DNA of 35,984 bases from Rikenellaceae bacterium. Lineage in GTDB: Bacteria; Bacteroidota; Bacteroidia; Bacteroidales; UBA932. The notes below the pieces were generated by a model that ran no database searches, had not been told where the DNA came from, and saw nothing but the letters and a program-made list of their open reading frames with translations. Numbering within the stretch: position 1 is the first letter of the stretch; each line of letters starts with the position of its first letter. The stretch spans positions 1 through 35,984 of the forward strand of contig CAAFZB010000034.1 in the NCBI GenBank assembly GCA_900767405.1, written 5' to 3'. Below, one piece after another: positions 19,401 to 27,137 of this stretch. A program made the position numbers and the translations under genes.

Positions 19401-19485
19401 CCTCGTATCTGCCTTGGGCCGATACGACAGCCGACATCGCAGCTCCAAGCGCGATGAGGGCAAGTGTGGTAAGGAATTTTTTCAT
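16477..19485 (-). CDS. susC: SusC-like TonB-dependent outer-membrane oligosaccharide transporter
   Basis: A 1002-residue SusC/RagA protein. The signal peptide ends near SAQ24. A carboxypeptidase-regulatory-like domain covers about 28-102 (KGIVVDQQGPVVGASV). The conserved DEVVVIGYGT block (104-113) precedes the plug (IRIRGGSS, PLIIVDGLP), and the barrel runs to the terminal PRNYILGLKFNF, where the final aromatic residue is the outer-membrane insertion signal. I start at the ATG at 19485 because the longer in-frame extension reads back through the MFS gene and adds no plausible signal. The gene follows the MFS transporter by 29 bases with no visible terminator. Its role is TonB-powered import of starch fragments together with SusD. 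Confidence 0.96.
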   Translation of the reverse strand: MKKFLTTLALIALGAAMSAVVSAQGRYEVKGIVVDQQGPVVGASVIEKSTTNGTMTGLDGDYSIKVTSPDAVVEISCVGYTTVAFKASEVPATLTLAEDTALLDEVVVIGYGTVKKSDMTGSVSTVKADQLNKGVVASPGDMLRGKSAGVVVTTGDGAPGAAPTIRIRGGSSLKANNNPLIIVDGLPISEVGISGVSDGLASVNPADIESFTVLKDASATAIYGSRASNGVIIITTKTGSKTATTCPHVSADFKASLSQNSKYLKVMTGDEMRDVIAKYKGTDSDAYRALGKANTDWQKEIFRLAQTYDANVGLDGNVKLGSAGYMPYRVSGGFMSQEGTLKNTDMKRGTATITLNPKLFDEHLSINLNGKYMHMDNGFGDSGAVGAAIEYDPTQPVYFKDYGESKHPFAMADPIDGYRVWASQDGSAINTQSSQNPLARIMQRTNTSKANRFIGNAQIDYKIHGLEDLRLNVNMGMDYSKSNGVVATPAGCEQTVHSQNEAGSGLDEKYSQVKKDQTLEAYLDYSHTFGSKHFLDVMAGYSWQHFYNETYDIKKKATTGEVLGEFPFKTEYFLVSFFGRANYSFDNRFLVTATVRYDGTSRFSNNKWGLFPSVAASWNLKNENWLKNSDAVSALKLRLSWGRTGQQDLQSGDYPTLAKYRTNGSDVSMLFGGQQVIPITPLGYNADLKWETTTTYNVGLDWGFAKGRIYGSIDAYRRDTYDLLNYTPVAAGANLTNYLDANIGNLTNIGVELDVNAVAIETKDASWTIGVNAAWNKNTITKLTANDGAEGYTGVATGGISGGTGNNIQRHMVGHPTSTFFVYEQIYDEAGKPIMGAYVDRNNDGQINEADLYYYKKPAPDVTIGFNTQFTYKTWTLALNGHGAFGNYVYNNNASRLSLLSDLWTNNFIANRIAGAYDLGFTEAQYFSDYFIQNASYFKVDNITLSKLFNIGQKMGLSVFATVQNVATITKYSGIDPEIYSGIDNQMYPRPRNYILGLKFNF

Positions 19486-19514
19486 AAAACTATTATTTGG
19501 GTTGATATTGTTTT

Positions 19515-20839
19515 TTATTGCTGGTTTCTCTCTTTTATAGCAAAGACGCTCAGGGCTCCGCAAACCAGGAGAGCGGCGGCTACAAGGAACATTGCACTCT
19601 GTGAACCGACAAGGCGCAGGACCGCCCCACCTGTTGCGGCCGCTATAATCTGAGGAAGGCAGATGGAGCAGTTGAACAGCCCCAGATACGTTCCTATATG
19701 GTCTTTGAGGGAGTTGGTTACCAGAGTGAACGGCAGCGCCAGAGTTGCCGCCCAAACTACACCCACAAGGATGAAGCTGACGAACAGCGCCCACTGGTTA
19801 TGGATAAAGAAAACGCTCGCAAAGCCGGCCGCTCCAAGCAGCAGACTTATTACATACGCACTCCTGAGAGACTTGAACTTGGGGATGACGAGGGCCCAGA
19901 GCATTGCTCCCACCGCCTCAACGGCAAAGAGCACTCCAACCCAGTTCCCTGCTGCCTGATAACCTTCGGACCCGGCATCGGACGTACCCCAGCAGGTATC
20001 TGGATTGCCCCGTTGGTATATGTCCAGAGGAAAAGGAAAGCGGCCCAGCAGAAGAACTGCACCAGGCTCACCGTCCAGAAAGTCGAGGGCGCACGCCTCA
20101 GGAGGGCAAACAGCGAAGCGTCGGAATCGCCGGAATCGGGAGTCTGCTGCACGCCGTGGAACTGCGCGTACTGTGCGGGAGGCATTTCCTTAACCCTGAA
20201 GAAGGTGTAAAGTACGCAAAGGATGAGGATGAGAGCCCCGCCGTAGAAACTCCACACGACACTCTGGGGAATGACCCCGGACGGTGCCGTATTGGCAAGT
20301 CCCACCCAGGTGAAGAATATCGGGAATAGGTATCCCACCAGAGAGCCTGCATTGCATAGGAAACTCTGCACCGAATAACCTTTGGCTTTCTGATTGTCGC
20401 CTACCATATCCCCCACCATCATCTTGAAGGGCTGCATTGCAACGTTGATGCTGGTATCCAGGAAGATGAGGCTGAAAAGGCCGAACCACATAGCCCCGTT
20501 GAGTCCCAACAGAAGTTTTGTACCGAAAGAGAAACTGCCGGCGTTGGGCAGCATCATCATAACCAGCACCGCAACCAGGGCCCCGCCCAGCAGGTAAGGC
20601 TTGCGCCGGCCAAGACGGCACCAGGTCCTGTCCGAGTACTTGCCCACAAGGGGCTGCACTATCATACCCATCAAAGGGGGAAGGACCCAGAAGAAGCTGA
20701 GCTGATGGGGATCGGCTCCAAGGGTCGCGAAAATTCTGGAGATGTTTGCGCTCTGCAGCGCATAGGCAATCTGAACTCCGAAAAAGCCGAAGTTCAGGTC
20801 AAAAATCTGCCTGAATGAAAGAGATGTATTTCTGGCCAT
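19515..20839 (-). pseudogene. SLC45-like MFS sugar transporter, interrupted by a one-base frameshift
   Basis: The N-terminal part from 20839 (MARNTSLSFRQIFDLNFGF) carries the MFS loop motif GKYSDRTWCRLGRRKPY and reads cleanly to WTYTNGAIQ. It then falls into a wrong frame. The family sequence resumes in another frame (CWGTSDAGSEGYQ, GNWVGVLFAVEAVGAMLW) and continues to KERNQQ at 19515. Adding one base near position 20000 (CAGATACC to CAGGATACC) joins the two parts into a 441-residue protein, the normal MFS length. Relatives in sugar loci of this kind move maltose or glucose across the inner membrane. I cannot tell real gene loss from a base-call error. The annotated start excludes a 38-residue extension (from 20953) that does not look like protein. 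It is the first gene of the PUL operon. Confidence 0.85.
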
Positions 20840-20895
20840 TGGTTTAGTGTTGTCCCGCAAGTTATTCCATTTTACGCGCGGGCGAACATTATCTT

Positions 20896-20928
20896 GGATG
20901 AACTGCAGGATTTCGGGGATGAACTGCA
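20896..20928 (-). promoter_or_regulatory. Candidate LytTR operator: two 12-base direct repeats spaced 21 bases apart
   Basis: The sequence ggatgaactgca occurs perfectly at 20896-20907 and 20917-20928. On the minus strand each copy contains GCAGTTCAT, which matches eight of nine positions of the published LytTR-domain half-site (W-M-M-G-T-T-N-R-K). The centre-to-centre spacing of 21 bases is that expected for a LytTR dimer binding one face of DNA. The pair lies 57 bases before the MFS start and 46 bases before the kinase start. Its orientation points towards the PUL operon. The target regulator is encoded at 22119-22820. Confidence 0.72.
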
Positions 20929-20973
20929 TTAATATTTGAGAAAGACGCGACAAATTAGTAACTTAGCGGGGCG

Positions 20974-22116
20974 ATGGAAATCGAAAGAAACCACATAATA
21001 ATTCACGTCTTCGCCATCCTGCACCTTGCAATGGCGCTGGGCTGCCGGCTCATCGCAATACCGGACGACCTGCTGCTCACGCTGCTTTCGATGCTGCTGA
21101 TTGTCATCATCTGCCTGCGGCAGCAGACCAGCGCGGTCTTTATGGTCGTCAGCGTCATCGTGGTCAACGTGATAGGATTCGTCCTTGGCAAGGCAATAGC
21201 CCTGGGACTTTCCCGGGTGGTCGATTCGCCCTACGTCATCTATCCCCTGTCCACATTTGTCTGCACAGAACTAGTGGGATGGGGATGCCTGTTCGCTTCC
21301 AATCAGTTCAGCAAACGGCACCGGAGGGCTGCGGAGGAATCCCGTGAGCTCAATCTGCGGTGGCTGCTGCTGGCCTTTGTACTTATTATCGTAGTCAGGC
21401 TTGTGCTGATGCTTTTCGGGCACGACATCAACGAAACCAGGAATATGCTCATAGGTCTGCTTCTGGACTATGCCTTTTCCTGCGGCGCCCTGGTGTGGAT
21501 TGCCGAGTATGCCATAAAATATCATCAGAAGGCCCAGATTTCCGAGATGAACGCCAATCTGGCCCAATACCGCTACGCCAAGCTCAAGCAGCAGGTCAAC
21601 CCCCATTTCCTGTTCAACAGCCTCAACATCCTGGACTGCCTCATTCTGGAAAATAACCCCCGTCAGGCAAGTTCATACGTCCACAAGCTGGCAGACATCT
21701 ACCGGTATATGACTGGCAATGACGACAAACGCACGGTGAATCTTGAAGATGAGATGGATTTTGTCTCAAAATACATTGACCTCATTTCGGTAAGATGGCC
21801 TGAAGGGCTTGAATTCCAAATAGATATCCCAAAGGACCAGATGAAGCGCAAGGTTATTCCGTGCAGCATCCAGATGCTTATCGAGAACGCAATCAAGCAC
21901 AACGCCGTTCTGCCGGACAGGAAACTGATGATTTCCATACGCGCTACCGACAAGAGCATTGTAGTAGGCAACAACCGCAATCCCAAGTTCAACGGCGGCA
22001 GTTCTACGGGAATAGGCCTGGCGAACCTGCGGCAGCAGTACCGGGACCTGGGAGACAAGTCCATTATAGTTAAATCCACAGACGAGGCATTCACCGTCAT
22101 TCTACCATTCCTGTAA
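20974..22116 (+). CDS. LytS-type sensor histidine kinase
   Basis: A 380-residue membrane kinase. The N-terminal half (about 1-180) is hydrophobic, with roughly six transmembrane segments and no obvious periplasmic sensor domain. A short coiled region (QISEMNANLAQYRYAKLKQQ) leads into the His_kinase domain, where His211 sits in QVNPHFLFNSLN, the phospho-acceptor motif of the LytS/YehU class. The ATP-binding domain has the N box (QMLIENAIKHN) and a G box (GGSSTGIGLANLRQQY). It is followed 2 bases later by a LytTR regulator, its expected partner. The signal it senses cannot be read from the sequence; a ligand in the membrane or on the periplasmic face is possible. It is divergent from the PUL across 134 bases. 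Confidence 0.93.
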   Translation: MEIERNHIIIHVFAILHLAMALGCRLIAIPDDLLLTLLSMLLIVIICLRQQTSAVFMVVSVIVVNVIGFVLGKAIALGLSRVVDSPYVIYPLSTFVCTELVGWGCLFASNQFSKRHRRAAEESRELNLRWLLLAFVLIIVVRLVLMLFGHDINETRNMLIGLLLDYAFSCGALVWIAEYAIKYHQKAQISEMNANLAQYRYAKLKQQVNPHFLFNSLNILDCLILENNPRQASSYVHKLADIYRYMTGNDDKRTVNLEDEMDFVSKYIDLISVRWPEGLEFQIDIPKDQMKRKVIPCSIQMLIENAIKHNAVLPDRKLMISIRATDKSIVVGNNRNPKFNGGSSTGIGLANLRQQYRDLGDKSIIVKSTDEAFTVILPFL

Positions 22117-22118
22117 TT

Positions 22119-22820
22119 ATGAAAGCGATGATAATAGAGGACGAAAGGATGGCAAGGGAACAGCTCGCCAATGTCCTCAAGACAAATTTCAGCGACATAG
22201 AGATTGTAAAGATGACCGATTCGGTTGCAGGCAGCGTGGAGTTTCTGGGGGACTCTCCCCAGCCGGACGTAATCTTTATGGACATAGAGCTGCTGGACGG
22301 CAATGCTTTTGAGATTTTCCGGGCGGTGAACATAAAGTCAAACGTGATTATGACCACCGCCTACGATTCCTGGGCAGTCAAGGCCTTCGAGGAAGGAAGT
22401 GTGGACTACCTGCTCAAACCTATCGCGTTGGACAGGCTCAGGAAGGCCGTGGGCCGGTGCCGGGGTAAAAGCGGTTTCAAAAGCCTCATCACCATCCGAT
22501 ATTCGAACCGAATCATTCCCATCTCCATCGACAGGACCGCATACCTGTTTTCAGACAACAAGGCCAATTACCTGATGACCTTCGGCGGAGAGAAGTACCT
22601 GGTGGACAGCACTCTGGACCAATTGGAGAAGGAACTGGATCCGAACCGTTTCACCCGCATTTCACGAGGCTGCATAATAAACCGGCAGGCTTTGCTGAGC
22701 ATAGACAAGGACCGGATGGGACACCTGGTTGCCAGACTGCAACCGGAATCCCCCTTTGAATTTACGGTGGCCCGCCCCAGGACAGAGGCCTTTATGAACT
22801 GGATAAAAAATTGTGACTGA
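22119..22820 (+). CDS. LytTR-family response regulator
   Basis: A 233-residue two-domain regulator. The receiver domain (about 1-115) has the acidic pocket IIEDE (7-8), phospho-acceptor Asp55 (FMDIEL) and Lys100 (DYLLKP). The LytTR DNA-binding domain (about 125-230) shows the typical ANYLMTF, LEKELDPNRFTRISRGCIIN and TVARPR blocks. Proteins of this type bind paired half-sites about 21 bases apart, and such a pair is present upstream at 20896-20928. I infer that it activates the divergent starch/galactan PUL, possibly together with its own operon. No SusR-like or hybrid two-component regulator is visible in the window. Direct evidence for the target is limited to the repeat. Confidence 0.94.
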   Translation: MKAMIIEDERMAREQLANVLKTNFSDIEIVKMTDSVAGSVEFLGDSPQPDVIFMDIELLDGNAFEIFRAVNIKSNVIMTTAYDSWAVKAFEEGSVDYLLKPIALDRLRKAVGRCRGKSGFKSLITIRYSNRIIPISIDRTAYLFSDNKANYLMTFGGEKYLVDSTLDQLEKELDPNRFTRISRGCIINRQALLSIDKDRMGHLVARLQPESPFEFTVARPRTEAFMNWIKNCD

Positions 22821-22825
22821 CATAT

Positions 22826-23869
22826 ATGGAAATCAAACGCAGGATATGGGCTAAGGCCGCAGACGGCACCCCCATCTACAGGTACACTGTTACAAACTCA
22901 TCGGGAGCGTCGGTGACGCTCAGCAACATAGGCGCGGGGATCGTATCCATCTGCGTTCCCGACAGGAACGGAAAACTCGGAGATGTGGTGATAGGCTACG
23001 GCAAGGCGGAGAATTATTTTTACGACGGCCCCTGCGCGGGAAAGTGCCCGGGAAGGTATGCCAACCGCATAGCGGGCGGACGTTTCTGCCTGGATGGAAA
23101 GGAGTACAGCCTTCCCGTCAACAACGGACCCAACCATCTGCACGGAGGTCCGGAGGGCTGCCAGAACAAGGTCTGGGCATCCCGCAAGCATAAGGGAGGT
23201 GTCGAGTTCCTGTACTTCTTCGAGGACGGGGAGATGGGCTACCCCGGCAACGTGAAGGTCATCGCCCGGTACGAATGGAGCGAAAACAACGAACTGAGGC
23301 TCACCTTCACCGCCCGCAGCGACCGTAAGACGGTGGTGAATTTCACCAATCACGCATATTTCAACCTCAACGGCGGAGGAAGCGTGCTGCGCCACCGTCT
23401 GACCCTGAATGCCAGCGAGTACCTCCCTACCGACAACACCCTTATCCCTGTGGGCGTCCCCGAACTGGTTACGGGTACGCCGATGGATTTCCGCAGGCCC
23501 AAGACCCTGGGTCGCGACATAAGGAAGGATTTTCCGGCCCTGAATTACGGAAAGGGCTATGACGCCTGCTGGTGCATAGACAATTACGCGAGCGGACAGC
23601 TGCAGCAGGCGGCTCAGCTGAGTTCTGAGCGCAGCGGCAGAGTGCTAAAGGTATATACCACCCAGCCCGGAATCCAGGTTTACACAGGAAACTGGCTGGA
23701 AGGCTGTCCCAAGGGAAAGAGAGGCGCAATTTACCACGACTATTGCGCCGTAGCCCTGGAATGCCAGCATTTCCCCGACTCCCCCAACCGGCCCGACTTC
23801 CCCTCCACCGTACTCAAGCCCGGGAAGGTGTATAAAGAAGCTATAATCTTTGCATTTGAAACCAAGTAA
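22826..23869 (+). CDS. galM: Aldose 1-epimerase (mutarotase)
   Basis: A 347-residue galactose mutarotase. His106 (NHLHGG) and His176 (TNHAYFNL) are the conserved histidines, with Glu312 (ALECQHFPDSPN) as the base. CAGKCPGRYANRIAGGRF is the usual sugar-binding block. There is no signal peptide, so it should be cytoplasmic. It interconverts the alpha and beta forms of glucose or galactose, a useful step after GH97 (which yields beta-glucose by inversion) and GH2 (galactose). It is 5 bases after the response regulator and 6 bases before the amidase, so it is likely one transcript with them. Confidence 0.95.
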   Translation: MEIKRRIWAKAADGTPIYRYTVTNSSGASVTLSNIGAGIVSICVPDRNGKLGDVVIGYGKAENYFYDGPCAGKCPGRYANRIAGGRFCLDGKEYSLPVNNGPNHLHGGPEGCQNKVWASRKHKGGVEFLYFFEDGEMGYPGNVKVIARYEWSENNELRLTFTARSDRKTVVNFTNHAYFNLNGGGSVLRHRLTLNASEYLPTDNTLIPVGVPELVTGTPMDFRRPKTLGRDIRKDFPALNYGKGYDACWCIDNYASGQLQQAAQLSSERSGRVLKVYTTQPGIQVYTGNWLEGCPKGKRGAIYHDYCAVALECQHFPDSPNRPDFPSTVLKPGKVYKEAIIFAFETK

Positions 23870-23875
23870 CACGAT

Positions 23876-25333
23876 ATGAAGACATTACGAACAACTTTAC
23901 TCGCGCTTGCAATGTTGTCGGGCGCAAGTGCAATGGCACAGATTCCTTTCAAGGTCCTTGAAGGAGGAAGCGCAACCAGCGGCAGGAAAACTCTGGACGT
24001 AGTATGCCAGACCAGTCCGCACGCCACAGCCACTATCAACGGAAAAGAGGCGCACGTTTACAAGACGGGTGCATTCGGCCTTCCGGTGCAGCTCAGCGAA
24101 GGGGAAAACAAGATAGACATTGCCCTTACCCTGAACGGGCAGACCGAACATAAGACCCTCAACGTCAGGTATGTACCAGGCAGTACACCAAGACAAGGCA
24201 GCGGTCGTCCACAGCCTGTGGAGAAAGCATTTGAAATGGACGGAATCACCTGCGACAATGCGGCCATCGCCTACGGAAACGGAAGCGACCGCCTGGGCGG
24301 GTCCAAGATGACCTACCTGGTAGACGACATTCCCGTGAAAGTTATCGCAGAATACGGGAACCAGTATAAGCTCAGGCTCTCACAAAACCGGTTCGCCTAC
24401 GTTGCCAAGAGCAGCGTAAAGAGCTGCAAGGAAGCCGTTTGCGGTCCTATGAACAGCGAGAACATACGTATTGTCAACAAGGGCGACTTCGACGTGGTAA
24501 CGCTGCCTCTCCCCCAGAGAACGACTTATTATTCCTGGATGGAGCTGGATCCCACCGTGCTGTACGTAGACGTATTCAACGTTATGAACAACAGCAACTG
24601 GATTACCCATATGAGAGATCTCGAGGCCATTGAATACGTCGACTGCCAGCAGGTCGAAAGCGATGTCCTGAGACTCGCCATAAGACTCAGGAACACCCAC
24701 TCCTGGGGATATCACATCTATTACGACAGAAACGTTCTCACCATTATGGTCAAGCACGCCCCCAGGCCCACATTGGCAGGAATGGTGATCGGCCTTGACG
24801 CAGGTCACGGCGGACCCGAGAGCAACGGTGCCATAAGCGTAACCGGAGCCAAGGAGAAAGAACTGAACCTGGACATCGTTTACAGGCTCAAGGCCCTGCT
24901 TGAGGAGCGCGGAGCCCGCGTTGTACTTACCAGGACCAAGGACGAAGGCATTTCTATGGCCGACAGGCGCAAGATTCTGTGGGACAGCAGGGTTGATTTG
25001 CTTGTTTCGATCCACAACAACGCCAGCGGCAGCATATACAAGCCTATGGGAACCAGCTGCTACTACAAATACATCCAGAACCGCGAGCTGGCAGCCTGCA
25101 TTCTCGACAGGATACTGGAATTCGATGACGTACCCAATATGGGACTCGTAGGGAATTTCAATTTCGCCCTCGGAACCCCCACCGAATACCCTGCAATGCT
25201 GGTTGAAGGCCTGTTTGTGAGCAGTATGCCAGACGAGGAGAAACTCCTCGACCCCAACTTCCGCCAGCAGCTTGCCGTGAAGGTTCTCACAGGACTCGAG
25301 GACTACCTGGGCAAAGTACAGGCGAAGCCCTAA
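23876..25333 (+). CDS. N-acetylmuramoyl-L-alanine amidase (Amidase_3), exported
   Basis: A 485-residue exported protein (signal peptide ending near AMAQ22). The C-terminal third (about 303-478) is a zinc amidase of the Amidase_3 family with ligands His311 (DAGHGG), Glu327 (AKEKELN), His380 (SIHNNAS) and catalytic Glu444 (LVEGLF). The first 300 residues form beta-rich regions that I cannot assign with confidence; an SH3-like or AMIN-like cell-wall targeting role is plausible. It cuts the peptide from the glycan strand of peptidoglycan. It is the last gene of the kinase operon, and its stop overlaps the stop of the convergent YolD-like gene by 4 bases. A functional link to the sugar genes is not obvious. 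Confidence 0.93.
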   Translation: MKTLRTTLLALAMLSGASAMAQIPFKVLEGGSATSGRKTLDVVCQTSPHATATINGKEAHVYKTGAFGLPVQLSEGENKIDIALTLNGQTEHKTLNVRYVPGSTPRQGSGRPQPVEKAFEMDGITCDNAAIAYGNGSDRLGGSKMTYLVDDIPVKVIAEYGNQYKLRLSQNRFAYVAKSSVKSCKEAVCGPMNSENIRIVNKGDFDVVTLPLPQRTTYYSWMELDPTVLYVDVFNVMNNSNWITHMRDLEAIEYVDCQQVESDVLRLAIRLRNTHSWGYHIYYDRNVLTIMVKHAPRPTLAGMVIGLDAGHGGPESNGAISVTGAKEKELNLDIVYRLKALLEERGARVVLTRTKDEGISMADRRKILWDSRVDLLVSIHNNASGSIYKPMGTSCYYKYIQNRELAACILDRILEFDDVPNMGLVGNFNFALGTPTEYPAMLVEGLFVSSMPDEEKLLDPNFRQQLAVKVLTGLEDYLGKVQAKP

Positions 25334-25527
25334 GGGAACTCTACCGGTTCGATATCGTCCAAGTCTTCACCGTCATCTGCAAGACGGGCCGTCTCGCTTA
25401 TCATCTCATCGTACCCGGTCAACGCCGCGAACGGTGCAAACTGGGCGGCCCGTCTGTACTCGGACATCCGCGGATGCGATTTGGGGTTCCAGCGGGGAAT
25501 ATCTATGATATCGTCGTAGCTGCTCAT
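25330..25527 (-). CDS. Small YolD-like protein next to the Y-family polymerase
   Basis: A 65-residue protein. It starts MSSYDDIIDIPRW and contains HPRMSEYRRAAQFAPFAAL and TGYDEMISETARL. This resembles the small YolD-like proteins often encoded beside UmuC-like polymerases in Firmicutes and some Bacteroidetes. It starts as ATGA over the polymerase stop, so the two are probably translated together. Its biochemical role is unknown; modulation of the polymerase, in analogy with UmuD, is a guess from position. The acidic tail (DDGEDLDDIEP) is notable. Confidence 0.82.
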   Translation of the reverse strand: MSSYDDIIDIPRWNPKSHPRMSEYRRAAQFAPFAALTGYDEMISETARLADDGEDLDDIEPVEFP

Positions 25528-26990
25528 TCCTTGTGTCCTCCCACCTGCCGGTTTCTGTCCCTGGCCGTAGCGCCGTCCTCGAAGTTCATACCCTTGAGGA
25601 TGGCGTTTTTGCCGTATTTTTTCTTGATGGCCAGGATAGCTTCCTGACGGCGGCGTTCCTTCCCGTCATCTTCCCGGCAGTCTTCGAAGATGTCCAGCTG
25701 GATGCCGGCCGAGGCCTCGTCGACGGTATTCTCGGCAATGACGTTCATCCGCCGTACCAGAAGTTTCCTGTCCGCCACACGGTCGAAAAGCTTCATCACG
25801 GCATCGGTTATCTGTTCTGTGGAAGATGTCCGGCGGGCAAGGCGGATGGTCCCGTGCGAGGGCTTGGGCACCTCGCGTCCGTACCAGTCCTTCTCTACGG
25901 GCCCGGTGTAGGCAAGGCGCCGGCGATCGTCGGTAAGGTTTTCGATGTCATAGCCTATCATCAGGGTCATCCGGTCTGTGACAAGTTTTTTCGATACCAG
26001 GTCGAGCACGAGGTTGTCGGTCATCTCTCGGACAACCAGCTTCGCCTTGTCGAAGGTATATGCGGTGGACAGCACCTGCCCGGTGCTTATGCTGCCAATC
26101 GAAGGCTTATAGGCCTTTATCTGCGCTATGGTGCAGGGTTCCCAACCCCAGGCGTGGTCGATGAGCAGTTCTGCATTGACCCCGAACAGTTTGTACAGAC
26201 GGGCCTCGCAGTTGACCGAGCACCTGGCAACGTCTCCCAGGGTGTACATAAAGTTCGACTCCAGCCTGGCGGCAAGGCCGTGCCCTATTCTCCAGAAGTC
26301 TGTCAGAGGGCGGTGGTCCCAGTATTTGCGGCGGAAGGACATCTCGTCCAGTTCGGCAATCCTCACGCCATCCTTGTCGGCCGTGCAATGCTTCGCCTCC
26401 ACGTCCATCGCCACCTTTGCAAGGAACAAGTTGGAGCCGACACCTGCCGTAGCGGTTATCCCGGTCGTGGCCAGCACGTCGCGGACCATCCGCACCGCAA
26501 GTTCCCGGGCGCTGCACCTGTAGGTTCCGAGGTATGCCGTGGCATCGATGAACACTTCGTCACAGCTGTACACGTGGATATCTTCGGGAGCGATATACTT
26601 GAGATAGACGCCGTACACTTTAGTGCTTACCTCCATATAGCGGCGCATACGCGGCTGAGCGGTTATGTACTCGAGGGCAAGGGAAGGGTTGGCCAGCACG
26701 GCATTGTTGTCCCAGGCGCTCCCGGCAAGCCGCCATCCGGGAGCCAGGCGCCTTCTTTGTTCATTGACGGCCTTCACTTTCTGCACGACCTCGAAGAGTC
26801 GGGCCCTGCCGGGGATGCCGTAGGATTTCAGAGATGGGGATACGGCCAGGCAGATGGTTTTTTCGGTACGGGAGACATCGGCCACGACAAGGTTGGTGGT
26901 CAGAGGGTCGAGCCCCCTGTCCACACACTCGACCGAAGCGTAGAAAGACTTGAGGTCGATGGCTATGTATTGTCTTCCGTTATTGTCCAT
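25524..26990 (-). CDS. Y-family DNA polymerase (UmuC/DinB-like)
   Basis: A 488-residue translesion polymerase. The catalytic acidic residues are visible as Asp12 (IDLKSFYASVEC) and Asp144/Glu145 (SCDEVFID), and the finger, palm and thumb regions follow in normal order. TAGVGSNLFLAKVAMD and the helix-hairpin-helix region DFWRIGHGLAARL are typical of the family. The C-terminal little-finger domain runs from about 300 to 430, followed by a charged tail. It copies past damaged bases, usually at low fidelity. The presence of a YolD-like partner suggests the UmuC-like subgroup found with such small genes rather than classic DinB. It is unrelated in function to the flanking sugar loci and is divergent from susC2. 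Confidence 0.94.
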   Translation of the reverse strand: MDNNGRQYIAIDLKSFYASVECVDRGLDPLTTNLVVADVSRTEKTICLAVSPSLKSYGIPGRARLFEVVQKVKAVNEQRRRLAPGWRLAGSAWDNNAVLANPSLALEYITAQPRMRRYMEVSTKVYGVYLKYIAPEDIHVYSCDEVFIDATAYLGTYRCSARELAVRMVRDVLATTGITATAGVGSNLFLAKVAMDVEAKHCTADKDGVRIAELDEMSFRRKYWDHRPLTDFWRIGHGLAARLESNFMYTLGDVARCSVNCEARLYKLFGVNAELLIDHAWGWEPCTIAQIKAYKPSIGSISTGQVLSTAYTFDKAKLVVREMTDNLVLDLVSKKLVTDRMTLMIGYDIENLTDDRRRLAYTGPVEKDWYGREVPKPSHGTIRLARRTSSTEQITDAVMKLFDRVADRKLLVRRMNVIAENTVDEASAGIQLDIFEDCREDDGKERRRQEAILAIKKKYGKNAILKGMNFEDGATARDRNRQVGGHKE

Positions 26991-27010
26991 TGCTCCCGTT
27001 TACCCAATGG

Positions 27011-27018
27011 CAAAGCTA
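27011..27018 (-). promoter_or_regulatory. Candidate -7 promoter element for the Y-family polymerase
   Basis: On the minus strand this reads TAGCTTTG, an exact match to the Bacteroidetes TAnnTTTG element, 20 bases before the ATG. A TTG occurs upstream (27034-27036) at slightly short spacing. It is a short motif, so chance is possible. Confidence 0.45.
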
Positions 27019-27061
27019 AACAAAAAGCGGCGACAATGCTAAGATATATTAAAAATATATT

Positions 27062-27069
27062 TATATTTG
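27062..27069 (+). promoter_or_regulatory. Candidate -7 promoter element for the second SusC operon
   Basis: TATATTTG matches the Bacteroidetes TAnnTTTG element, 68 bases before the susC2 ATG, in the AT-rich 147-base divergent gap. No good -33 TTTG partner is visible. The leader after it would be about 60 bases long. Confidence 0.5.
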
Positions 27070-27137
27070 TGGACTTGTACCACATTATGGCTATTTGTTT
27101 TTTAACACATATTTCAATAACCACAACAAAAAATCTT

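Noticed and set aside
19486..19794. A 103-codon N-terminal extension of SusC.
   Set aside because: It runs through the MFS coding region in another frame, and the ATG at 19485 begins a normal signal peptide.
20840..20953. A 38-codon extension of the MFS transporter.
   Set aside because: The sequence is not MFS-like and would cover the direct repeats; the ATG at 20839 fits the family start.
27044..27060. An AT-only inverted repeat (ATATATT, AAA, AATATAT).
   Set aside because: Low-complexity AT sequence in a promoter region forms such repeats by chance; there is no support for an operator.
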